This document shows positions 1 to 7,024 of a stretch of 8,748 nt of DNA, one piece after another. The stretch covers positions 1 through 8,748 of the forward strand of contig JALFGI010000078.1 of the NCBI GenBank assembly GCA_022777455.1, given 5' to 3'. Under the pieces are notes generated by a model, which was given only the letters and a program-made list of their open reading frames with translations, searched no databases and was not told where the DNA came from. The DNA is from Clostridiales bacterium. Its GTDB lineage: Bacteria > Bacillota_A > Clostridia > Oscillospirales > Oscillospiraceae. The translations under genes and the position numbers were made by a program. The first letter of the stretch is position 1. Every line of letters begins with the position of its first letter.

Positions 1-3000
1 GGCCGGTGGCAGGGACAATCTCCTGGGCAACCAAGACTTCGTTACACACGGAGCAGTGCTTGCCCTCCGTCAGGCCCGTTTCGGTGCAGGTGGGTGCGAC
101 GGCTACATCGATGACCTCGGTGTGGCCGGTGGCAGGGACAATCTCCTGGGCAACCAAGACTTCGTTACAAACGGAGCAGTGCTTGCCCTCCGTCAGGCCC
201 GTTTCGGTGCAGGTGGGTGCTACGGCTACATCGATGACCTCGGTGTGGCCGGTGGCAGGGACAATCTCCTGGGCAGCCAAGACTTCGTTGCAAACAGAGC
301 AGTGCTTGCCCTCAGTAAGGCCCGTTTCCGTACAGGTGGGTGCCACAGCTGCATCAATGACTTCGGTGTGACCCTTGGCGGGGACAACCTCCTGGGCAAC
401 CAGGACTTCGTTGCAGACAGAGCAGTGCTTGCCCTCCGTCAGGCCCGTTTCCGTACAGGTGGGTGCCACGGCTGCATCGATTACTTCGGTGTGGCCGGTG
501 GCAGGGACAATCTCCTGGGCAACCAGGACTTCGTTGCAGACAGAGCAGTGCTTGCCCTCCGTCAGGCCCGTTTCGGTACAGGTGGGTGTCACAGCTGCAT
601 CAATGACCTCGGTGTGGCCCTTGGCGGGAATTTCCTCCTGGGCGGTCAGAATCTCACCGCAGACGGAGCAGTGGCTTCCCTCGGTGAGGCCGGTTTCGGT
701 ACAGGTAGCAGCCTTGGCAGAATCCGTCACCACAGTGTGTGTTTCCCCGCCAGTACACGCCATTTCTACCCAGGTAACACTGCCGCCATAACTGTTACGG
801 ATGGAACTGTTCCACGTTGTATTCCCTTTCGGGTAATAGGCAGTTACAGCGTTATTGAAGATATTGGAGTATCCTGTAATGCCGTTCCCCTGGAAATACA
901 CCGTTTTCAAATCCGTGCAGTCAGAAAAAGCATATGGATCAATAGAAGTGACGTTTTGTGGGATTGTGACGGAACTCAGGCTGCTGCAATAGCGAAATGC
1001 GCCACTGCCAATGGATGTAAGGCTATTGGGCAGTGTTACGGATGCCAGGCTGGTACATTTGTAGAAGCAACCGTATCCAACGGTTTCGATTCCCTCCGGA
1101 ATGGTAATCTCACTCAATCCGGTGCACTCCGTAAAAGCCCAATATCCATAGGAAGTAATATTTTTTGAAAGCGTGACAGCTTTTAGGCCACTGCAGCAAG
1201 CAAAACAATGCGCTCCAAGGGATGTTACACTGTCGGGAATTGTAACAGAAGAAACGGAGGTACAATCATAGAATGCGTAATTGCCAATGGAAGTAATGTC
1301 ACCTGAGAAAAGAATGGATGTGATGCTGCTCTGATACTTGTACCATGGCATGGAATTTGAAACATAATCCATCATCTCCCCGCTGCCGGTGATTGTAAGC
1401 ACACCATCACCGGTAAGAGTATAGGTTAAATTATCACCATCGGCACCGCAATTCCCATAATTCAGGAGCGTGCCGTCCACACAAACAGCGGGGAAATACC
1501 ACCGAATGTTTCTCCACTGTTCCATCGTACCTGCATAGGTAGCGGACTCCAAGCCGGAACAATCCGTAAATGCGTCGCTTCCTATAGAGGTAACACTGGT
1601 GGGAATTGAAACGGAAGTCAGGCCGCTGCATCCATAAAATGCGCAGGCACCGATGGATACGATTCCTTCGGGAACGGTAAGAGAAGTCAGTCCGGTACAA
1701 TGGCCGAATGCGTATTTTCCGATGGATGTGACACTGTCGGGGATAGATAAAGAGGTCAGCCCGGAGCAATCATAGAACGCCCAGTCCCCGATCGAAGTGA
1801 TACCCGTTGTCAGGTTGAGGGCTGTAATGGTACCCCGGTAGTCATTCCATGGGACATAATCCGGGCTCGCGTGGTAGGCCATCGCACCGGTGCCGGTGAT
1901 GGTAAGGACGCCATCGGTGGTGAGCTCCCAGGTCAGGTTTTTACCGCAGGTGCCGCTGGCAACAATCGTTCTTTCAACTCTGGCCGTCAGGCTAATGTCC
2001 CCGGTGATGGGAGTGGAAATATCAAATTCACTGTCATTCAGGAATAATTTGAGATTGGCATCCTCTAATGTCAGGTTCATCTGCCTGTTATGGGTGACGT
2101 ACAGAGTTTCCGCAATCTCTCCCGTGATTGTCACTTTATGAACCTGGTTGGCAGAGGTGAGCAAGACGGGGTATGGGTCAGTTCCAATAACCTGGCCAAA
2201 ATAGTTACCCATATCATACGCGACACTGCCGTCTGACAGGCTGCCTACTTTTGTTCCGGTTTTGCTGGGGTCATTCCAGAGCATGCCACCTTCGTAGCCG
2301 TCTTTGGAAAAATAGCAATTATCAAAGCGATTATTTGAAATACGACCGATGGGATCTCCATATCCATCGCTGCTGTGCGTCAGCGTTCCTCCATTCAGGC
2401 AGTTGGAGTAGCGATTACCTGATCCTCCGGCGATACCAGCCGCAAAGAAAGTGCTTATCTGTCCATAGTTTGCGCAGCCAGTGAAGGTGGAACCGGATGC
2501 TTCACCACTAATACCACCCAAGTAGGAAGAACCGTTTTCTTCAGAATAAGCATTTCCTGAAACATTCGCATAGTTGATACAACTGGTAACCGTTGCACGG
2601 GTGAGTTCACCCGCAATACCGCCAGCCCATGTGACATTATTTCCCGCATTGATATACACAGAATTCGTGCATCTTTCAATTGTGATACCTATTCCGCCAT
2701 GGGCATAGCCTACAATACCGGCCAGATCGCGAATCCAGGCATCATCTGAATCAATGCCGGTGATCGTTCCGCTGAGGGCATGACAGTTCCGAATTACAAT
2801 CTGTCCGCTGGTATGGTCCGCAACAGCCGCAATACCGGCCAGGTATGGCCCACCGGAAAGGTTTACGGATGCCACATTCACATTCTCGACCTGGGCACCA
2901 CCGCCGAGGTAGGCGAACAATCCCAGATAGGAACCGGTGCCTGAGATACCGGAGATGGTATAACCCTGTCCGTTAAAAATTCCACAGAATTTCGTGGCCT

Positions 3001-4042
3001 CTGTGCCGATGGGCGTCCAGGTTCCAGACAAAGTGATATTGCCGGTAAGGGCAAAATAGGTATTTGCCTGCGCATTCCCATCATATGTGCTCTGCGCAAG
3101 GGCGCGAAGATCATCTTCATTATGGATGAGATAAGGGCTGGAGGCAGTTCCGGTTCCGTCCCATGCTGCAGCGACCAAAGAATTGAAATACTCAAACAGA
3201 GGGCCAAAGGTTTCCTCCGCATTGGAAATCTGTGCCTTCTGATCATCGGTGAGGGCATCGTAGACAGTATAGACAGTCTGCACCTGGTTGTAGGCCTCCA
3301 GCTGCTCCTCCATGGGCATGGCCTGGACTTCCTCCAGGGTGGGCAGGTCGTCGATCAGGGCCTGAACCGCTTCAACGTCTGCAGCGCTCCCGGTTCCCTG
3401 GTTACCCGTGCTGTCCAGAGAATCAAAGTATTCCAGCAGGGGCAACAACACAGCCTCCGCGTTGGGAATCAGGGCTTTCTGGGCGCCGGTGAGGGCATTG
3501 TAGGCATTCAGGGCCGCCTGCAGCCGATTATAAACCGCCTGCTGTTCCTCCGCAGTCATGGCCCGGAGTGCCTCCACGGTGGGAAGCTCTGCGATCAGCG
3601 CGGCCACGGCATCGGCAGCAGCCTGGTCCGCCGCTGCCTGTTGGCATTCGGCGCACTGGTAGGCGCAGGGAGACTCCGGGATTTCTGCCGCATAGCCGCA
3701 GGAAGCATCATGGACATGATGGCAATCGGGGATCACAACCACGCAGCCGCTTTCCACGGAGCAGACGTGGGTGCAGACACTTTCCGCTGCGCCTTCCGCA
3801 TAGCCGCAGTCCCCATGGACATGGGTGCACTGGGTGACGGTTTGATAACAGCCCGCGTCACACACATGGGTGCAGGGACTTCCCGCCACGCCGGCGGAAT
3901 AGCCGCACTCCGGTGTGTGCTGGGTGTGGTGCGGGCACAGCCCGTCAATTTCCGCGGCGTGGGCCGGAACTGGGATATAACCCAGCACCAGCACGCAGGC
4001 CAGCAGACCGCAAAGCATCCGCTTCAACATCTTTTGCTTCAT
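1..4042 (-). CDS. Large secreted BspA-like leucine-rich-repeat surface protein, C-terminus beyond the window
   Basis: The frame is open from an ATG at 4042 to the left edge (1347 codons, no stop). The start is fixed by GGAGG seven bases upstream and a following signal peptide (about residues 1-29, basic MKQKMLKR, hydrophobic core, AHA/A cleavage). Domains in order: Cys/His-rich region with three CGY motifs (36-133); two alpha-helical modules 80 residues apart (about 146-209 and 226-289); a GLUG/beta-helix-like region opening with WDGTGTASSPYLI (294 to about 627) and rich in GGIAG-type turns; a short linker; BspA-type LRR block 1 starting SGTCG (696 to about 863); LRR block 2 starting NCGADG (about 864-1090) with IP..VTSIG..AF..C repeats; then six 41-residue CxxC repeats (1102-1347). 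BspA-type LRR proteins commonly mediate adhesion or surface binding; the ligand here is unknown. Any anchor (LPXTG, SLH or other) would lie outside the window. It has its own promoter and leader. Confidence 0.9.
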   Translation of the reverse strand, partial: MKQKMLKRMLCGLLACVLVLGYIPVPAHAAEIDGLCPHHTQHTPECGYSAGVAGSPCTHVCDAGCYQTVTQCTHVHGDCGYAEGAAESVCTHVCSVESGCVVVIPDCHHVHDASCGYAAEIPESPCAYQCAECQQAAADQAAADAVAALIAELPTVEALRAMTAEEQQAVYNRLQAALNAYNALTGAQKALIPNAEAVLLPLLEYFDSLDSTGNQGTGSAADVEAVQALIDDLPTLEEVQAMPMEEQLEAYNQVQTVYTVYDALTDDQKAQISNAEETFGPLFEYFNSLVAAAWDGTGTASSPYLIHNEDDLRALAQSTYDGNAQANTYFALTGNITLSGTWTPIGTEATKFCGIFNGQGYTISGISGTGSYLGLFAYLGGGAQVENVNVASVNLSGGPYLAGIAAVADHTSGQIVIRNCHALSGTITGIDSDDAWIRDLAGIVGYAHGGIGITIERCTNSVYINAGNNVTWAGGIAGELTRATVTSCINYANVSGNAYSEENGSSYLGGISGEASGSTFTGCANYGQISTFFAAGIAGGSGNRYSNCLNGGTLTHSSDGYGDPIGRISNNRFDNCYFSKDGYEGGMLWNDPSKTGTKVGSLSDGSVAYDMGNYFGQVIGTDPYPVLLTSANQVHKVTITGEIAETLYVTHNRQMNLTLEDANLKLFLNDSEFDISTPITGDISLTARVERTIVASGTCGKNLTWELTTDGVLTITGTGAMAYHASPDYVPWNDYRGTITALNLTTGITSIGDWAFYDCSGLTSLSIPDSVTSIGKYAFGHCTGLTSLTVPEGIVSIGACAFYGCSGLTSVSIPTSVTSIGSDAFTDCSGLESATYAGTMEQWRNIRWYFPAVCVDGTLLNYGNCGADGDNLTYTLTGDGVLTITGSGEMMDYVSNSMPWYKYQSSITSILFSGDITSIGNYAFYDCTSVSSVTIPDSVTSLGAHCFACCSGLKAVTLSKNITSYGYWAFTECTGLSEITIPEGIETVGYGCFYKCTSLASVTLPNSLTSIGSGAFRYCSSLSSVTIPQNVTSIDPYAFSDCTDLKTVYFQGNGITGYSNIFNNAVTAYYPKGNTTWNSSIRNSYGGSVTWVEMACTGGETHTVVTDSAKAATCTETGLTEGSHCSVCGEILTAQEEIPAKGHTEVIDAAVTPTCTETGLTEGKHCSVCNEVLVAQEIVPATGHTEVIDAAVAPTCTETGLTEGKHCSVCNEVLVAQEVVPAKGHTEVIDAAVAPTCTETGLTEGKHCSVCNEVLAAQEIVPATGHTEVIDVAVAPTCTETGLTEGKHCSVCNEVLVAQEIVPATGHTEVIDVAVAPTCTETGLTEGKHCSVCNEVLVAQEIVPATG
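2..739 (-). repeat. Six tandem 123-bp repeats encoding 41-residue CxxC modules
   Basis: Units run 739-617, 616-494, 493-371, 370-248, 247-125 and 124-2, with an exact 123-bp period and no indels. Each encodes a module opening HTEVID (HTVVTD in the first unit), then a PTC-like Cys (ATC in the first unit), TETGLTEG, HCSVC and a VPATG/VPAKG-like end. The two leftmost units differ at only two bases. The first unit (739-617) is the most divergent. Conserved Cys at unit positions 13, 24 and 27 and His at 1 and 23 could bind metal or form disulphides; this is inference. Similar modules are common in Clostridia surface proteins, where they look like spacer or stalk repeats. The array may continue beyond the left edge. 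Confidence 0.95.
3176..3607 (-). repeat. Two diverged copies of an 80-residue helical module in the surface protein
   Basis: Residues about 146-209 and 226-289 align at a constant 80-residue offset: ALIAELPTVEAL with ALIDDLPTLEEV, AEEQQAVYN with MEEQLEAYN, YNALTGAQKALIPNAE with YDALTDDQKAQISNAE, and LLEYFDSL with LFEYFNSL. The copies are clearly homologous at protein level but diverged in DNA, so this is an old duplication, unlike the near-identical 123-bp array. They resemble the helical spacer modules (FIVAR-like) of Gram-positive surface proteins. The linker between them is Gly/Ser/Thr-rich (210-221). Confidence 0.8.
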
Positions 4043-4162
4043 TTCACTGCCTCCGATTTTCAAATGGTTTTCGGGCGATGGGGTTTATCCGGGAAAAGGG
4101 AATTGCCGCTCCCCGCCCGGTTCCTGTCTGGAGCCCACCGCCCAAAAGGGCATACCTTTCAT
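4043..4162 (-). promoter_or_regulatory. Structured 5' leader of the surface-protein gene
   Basis: About 120 nt separate the inferred transcription start (near 4162) from the ATG. In the minus-strand RNA, 4143-4134 (GGGCGGUGGG) can pair with 4082-4073 (CCCAUCGCCC), 10 bp with one G-U. Inside it, CCGGG (4120-4116) pairs with CCCGG (4093-4089), and GGGGA (4114-4110) with UUCCC (4102-4098). A small alternative hairpin, GCCC-UUUU-GGGC (4151-4140), uses four bases of the long stem, so the two folds exclude each other. I do not recognise a known riboswitch consensus. The pairings are read by eye and no folding energy was computed. Confidence 0.45.
4050..4054 (-). promoter_or_regulatory. Ribosome binding site of the surface-protein gene
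   Basis: GGAGG on the minus strand lies seven bases before the ATG at 4042. It decides the start over the in-frame ATGs at codons 5 and 9. Confidence 0.85.
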
Positions 4163-4168
4163 GTTACA

Positions 4169-4196
4169 ATTATAGCACACTTTTCCAGTTTGTCCA
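4169..4196 (-). promoter_or_regulatory. Housekeeping-sigma promoter for the surface-protein gene
   Basis: On the minus strand, TGGACA (4196-4191; one mismatch to TTGACA) is followed by a 16-nt spacer and a perfect TATAAT (4174-4169). It sits between the upstream terminator and the surface-protein start, which is where a new transcription unit should begin. Predicted start of transcription is near 4162. Confidence 0.8.
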
Positions 4197-4244
4197 TGGT
4201 AATTCGGAAGTCACCGGCTGTTCACGCTGCTTTCCATACAAATG

Positions 4245-4287
4245 AAAAGGACCCAGGCCGGCACAAATGCTTACCTGAGTCCTTTTT
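4245..4287 (-). terminator. Rho-independent terminator after the glycosyltransferase operon
   Basis: AAAAGGAC (4245-4252) pairs with GTCCTTTT (4279-4286) and CAGG (4254-4257) with CCTG (4274-4277). This gives a 12-bp stem with one mismatch and a 16-nt loop, with T-rich flanks on both sides, so it could work in both directions. It begins 13 bases after the GT2 stop codon and lies just upstream of the next promoter, separating the two transcription units. No plus-strand gene that would need it is visible. Confidence 0.85.
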
Positions 4288-4299
4288 CGTATTCTTCTG

Positions 4300-5277
4300 T
4301 TACCCTTCGGCATCCTCCTGCCAGGTGCGCTCGCTGATGATGTAGCGGGGTCTGCGTTTTGTTTCCATGTAAATCTTGCCCACATATTCCCCAATCACGC
4401 CCATGCAGATCAGCTGGACGCCGGAAACAAAGCAGATAATGCAGGTCATACTGGCCCAGCCGCTGACGGAATTGCCGGCGAGGGCTGTAACCAGCGCCCA
4501 GATGACACCAATGAAGCTGATGACCGCAACAAAGATTCCAAAGCCCGTAATCATCCGCAGGGGCTTGACGGACAGGCTGGTAATGCCGTCCACAGCCAGC
4601 GCCAGCATCTTCGACAGCGGGTAATGGCTTTCTCCCGCGATGCGCTCGTGGCGTTCGTAGGCCACCGTGGTGTTCTTGAAACCCACCAGCGGAATCATTC
4701 CCCGCAGGAACAGATTGACCTCCTCAAAGCCCGCAAACTCCTGCAGCACCCGGGCGCTGAGCAGCCGGTAGTCCGCATGGTTGAATACCACCTCGGCCCC
4801 CATCAGGTTCAGAAGCTTATAAAAGCTCTCCGCGGTGAAGCGCTTGAAGAACGTATCCGTCTGCCGTTTGCTGCGGACACCGTAAACAACCTCGTACCCT
4901 TCCAGATACCGCTCCACCATTTCGTCCATGGCGTTGATGTCATCCTGGCCGTCGCAGTCAATGGAAATGGTAATATCGCATTTATCCCTGGCTTCCATGA
5001 GCCCGGCCAGCACCGCATTCTGGTGGCCCCGGTTCCGGCTCTGGCTGATGCCGATGTAATGGGGGTCCTGTTCCGCCAGACCGCAGATGATCTCCCAGGT
5101 TTTGTCCCGGGAACCGTCATTCACAAAAAGGACTCTGCTGTCGACGCTGATTTTCCCCGCTGCCGCAAGCCGGTTGATTTTGTCAAGGAACATGGGAGCT
5201 GTAACGGGAAGAACCTCTTCTTCGTTATAGCAGGGGATAACGATCCACAAAATTGGATTCTGTCTTTGCATTTTCAT
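4300..5277 (-). CDS. GT2 polyprenyl-phosphate glycosyltransferase (DPM1/GtrB/CsbB type)
   Basis: A 325-residue GT-A-fold enzyme with a membrane tail, the usual length for this family. Visible motifs: IPCYNEEE (14-21), VNDGSRDKT (52-60), the DxD-like SIDCDGQDD (105-113; D107 and D109 for metal and nucleotide-sugar binding), and an R..R.AGESHYP segment (209-220). Two transmembrane helices follow (about 243-266 and 275-297), then IGEYVGKIYMETKRRPRYII (295-314), typical of GtrB/CsbB/YkoT-like proteins. Family members transfer a sugar from UDP- or GDP-sugar to undecaprenyl phosphate on the cytoplasmic face; which sugar cannot be read from sequence. Start at 5277 is supported by AAGGAG seven bases upstream. 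The first 53 nt overlap the preceding GT-C gene in another frame, suggesting translational coupling. The substrate of the pair is unknown. Confidence 0.93.
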   Translation of the reverse strand: MKMQRQNPILWIVIPCYNEEEVLPVTAPMFLDKINRLAAAGKISVDSRVLFVNDGSRDKTWEIICGLAEQDPHYIGISQSRNRGHQNAVLAGLMEARDKCDITISIDCDGQDDINAMDEMVERYLEGYEVVYGVRSKRQTDTFFKRFTAESFYKLLNLMGAEVVFNHADYRLLSARVLQEFAGFEEVNLFLRGMIPLVGFKNTTVAYERHERIAGESHYPLSKMLALAVDGITSLSVKPLRMITGFGIFVAVISFIGVIWALVTALAGNSVSGWASMTCIICFVSGVQLICMGVIGEYVGKIYMETKRRPRYIISERTWQEDAEG

Positions 5278-6856
5278 GTTTCTTCTCCTTTTCTTTCCGT
5301 TTTACGCCGGATTTCCGCCAAATTCCCGTCCACAGATTCTCAAAGCCAAGGGTCGCCAGAATGCAGTAAACAGGTACGTACAAAAACAGATACCGGGCTC
5401 TCACCTCAAACAGCATCTGGAATAACGTCAAGCCCACAATTGACAGGGTTAGAATATTCAGATCAGCCTGATTTTCCTCCGTCTGCCTGACAAAGCCCGC
5501 AGCAAAAGCAAACAGCAAAACGCCGATCCAGACAATCTGCTCGATTGTTTTCAATATTTCGTGCCGGCTTCCGTCAGAATAGAAGATCGATTTCAGAAAA
5601 GGAGCCATCCATGTATTGACATCATCCATAACCCGTGCATAAAAATCGCCTTCCATCCCCCAGGCGAATGTGCCATCGTGATATGTGGTCAGCAGTTTTC
5701 TGGAAAGATGGCACATATAGCGCAGGAAACCCATATCTCTGAGCCGCTGGATGCTTTCTTCAATATTTGCAGCCGTCCGTTCCTTGCTTGTCGCAAATGA
5801 GTTGGAAAAATCCACATCCTGCGGAGCGTATATCCCGCCGCGGCTTTCGTTCAACCCCATCATAAAGAAATGGGACATACCAAACTCTGCTTGCGGATTC
5901 AGCTTCACGCCAATGCGCTCATATTGCTTAATCAGCGCACTTGACCCCACCGAAAGGCACAAGCACGCAAGCACAACCAGGATAACAGGCTTTAAAAACT
6001 GACACAGCTTCCTTTCCTTGCAGAAATTGAAACATTCAGTCATGACAATTGCAATGAGCATAATGGCGCATTGCGGTTTGATCAAATAGCCAACGCAGCA
6101 AACCATCACAGCGGCGATCTGGCCGGCCCATTTGCGCCGGGTATTCCTGGCAGGCTTTGTATACAGGTAATAGGTCAGAATGGGGAACAGAATTCCCAGG
6201 GAATCGGAATAGCAAACGGACATCCACGGCGACAAACCACACAGCACCACCACAGCCAGAAATCCGCCAAACGCATATTTCCGCTTCACATGCAGCGCCA
6301 GCACTTTATAAACCAGGAAACAGGCGCCGGAAATGGTGATGCAGTCCAGAATAATCGCGGGCATCATGGCGTAATCTTCCGAAAAAACGCAAACGGCACT
6401 GTTCGGCTTCAGGCAGGCAACATCCAGAAAAAACAGCAGCAAATTATTGGGGTACATGGAAAAATAGGATTGGGACCAGCTTGCATCCCCCTGCAGCCAC
6501 GCCGATGCCAGGTCCACCGTCACACCCGGGTCCCAGCTGTTTGTGAAATAAATGTTGTAGCTGATGCAGATTTCGGATGCCAGCAAACACAGCGTGACCC
6601 ACAGGGCCGCCCGATCAAATACCCGGTCCGGAATCGCCGGTTTTCCCAGCCTGTGTCCACTCCGCGTCCAAAGCCGGCGAACCAGGAAAGCAATGCCTGC
6701 GACCAGCAAAATATACGTCGCAATTACAATATTGGGCAGGAAAAACTCCTTTTTACAGGCATATGGCATCCACTGAAAAAACAAAATCAGAATCAGTACC
6801 ACTGCCATCACAAAAAGGAACAGAATTCTGCTCAAGCGATATAATACTTTTCCCAT
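5225..6856 (-). CDS. Multi-pass GT-C-like membrane glycosyltransferase
   Basis: A 543-residue protein with about eleven hydrophobic segments (for example about 11-30, 42-60, 83-103, 163-188, 194-209, 288-306, 440-457, 466-484, 488-507). A long polar loop at about 307-438 is probably extracytoplasmic. Features fitting a GT-C fold are the acidic residue in the first large loop (NSWDPG, D109), YFSMYPNN (131-138), YSDSLG (216-221), LIKPQ (258-262) and an E.RARYL motif (484-490). GT-C enzymes transfer sugar from a polyprenyl-phosphate donor outside the membrane, matching the overlapping GT2 gene. The start was chosen at 6856 because AGGAG sits seven bases upstream; the longer form from 6961 adds 35 residues without a ribosome binding site. 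The charged tail (KRKEKEKKHENAK) overlaps the next gene. The exact subfamily and acceptor are not determined. Confidence 0.8.
   Translation of the reverse strand: MGKVLYRLSRILFLFVMAVVLILILFFQWMPYACKKEFFLPNIVIATYILLVAGIAFLVRRLWTRSGHRLGKPAIPDRVFDRAALWVTLCLLASEICISYNIYFTNSWDPGVTVDLASAWLQGDASWSQSYFSMYPNNLLLFFLDVACLKPNSAVCVFSEDYAMMPAIILDCITISGACFLVYKVLALHVKRKYAFGGFLAVVVLCGLSPWMSVCYSDSLGILFPILTYYLYTKPARNTRRKWAGQIAAVMVCCVGYLIKPQCAIMLIAIVMTECFNFCKERKLCQFLKPVILVVLACLCLSVGSSALIKQYERIGVKLNPQAEFGMSHFFMMGLNESRGGIYAPQDVDFSNSFATSKERTAANIEESIQRLRDMGFLRYMCHLSRKLLTTYHDGTFAWGMEGDFYARVMDDVNTWMAPFLKSIFYSDGSRHEILKTIEQIVWIGVLLFAFAAGFVRQTEENQADLNILTLSIVGLTLFQMLFEVRARYLFLYVPVYCILATLGFENLWTGIWRKSGVKRKEKEKKHENAKTESNFVDRYPLL
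5285..5290 (-). promoter_or_regulatory. Ribosome binding site of the GT2 gene inside the GT-C coding region
   Basis: AAGGAG lies seven bases before the ATG at 5277 and inside the Lys/Glu-rich C-terminal tail of the upstream gene. It fixes the GT2 start and makes the 53-nt overlap real rather than an annotation artefact. Confidence 0.8.
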
Positions 6857-7024
6857 GCCGATTCTCCTGTCAAACAAAAATACCCCCAGCAGCGCACGCA
6901 ATGATCCCCATTCAGGCTCCAAAAGCACAGGCGTAATGCTCCCGCTGCCCGGCGGAGCCATCGTGAACGGGAATATCCATCAAACATGATGCAGCAAAAA
7001 ATACAGATATGACGGATGATTCGG
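6857..7024 (-). other. 168-nt gap between the CotH and GT-C genes
   Basis: No independent gene is supported here. It holds the GT-C ribosome binding site, a small hairpin (CATCA/TGATG near 6990) and an inverted repeat GGCTCC/GGAGCC (6959-6954 with 6920-6915). There is no convincing promoter and no stem plus T-run terminator, so read-through from the CotH gene is likely. Its length, against seven-base Shine-Dalgarno spacing elsewhere, suggests an untranslated leader or a missed regulatory element. Confidence 0.35.
6864..6868 (-). promoter_or_regulatory. Ribosome binding site that sets the GT-C gene start at 6856
   Basis: AGGAG is seven bases before the ATG at 6856, and the following residues (MGKVLYRLSR then a hydrophobic run) look like a natural membrane-protein N-terminus. 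The upstream ATG at 6961 lacks such a site. Confidence 0.75.

Noticed and set aside
2..739. CRISPR-like array because of regular repeats
   Set aside because: The 123-bp units are contiguous, without unique spacers, and encode protein repeats in one open frame.
56..1168. 370-residue plus-strand open frame over the surface-protein repeats
   Set aside because: It is the codon-aligned antisense of the minus-strand gene. It stays open because the sense strand here has no TTA, CTA or TCA codons in that register. There is no ribosome binding site, and the sense protein has recognisable LRR and CxxC modules.
3122..4345. 407-residue plus-strand open frame
   Set aside because: Antisense of the surface-protein N-terminus, running through its promoter and the terminator. 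The minus strand has a signal peptide, ribosome binding site and promoter.
6857..6961. Longer N-terminus of the GT-C protein from the ATG at 6961
   Set aside because: It adds a 35-residue segment without a ribosome binding site. The ATG at 6856 has AGGAG at ideal spacing.
6960..7015. Possible promoter upstream of the GT-C gene (TTGCTG-16-TATTCC)
   Set aside because: Too many mismatches in both boxes to be supported.
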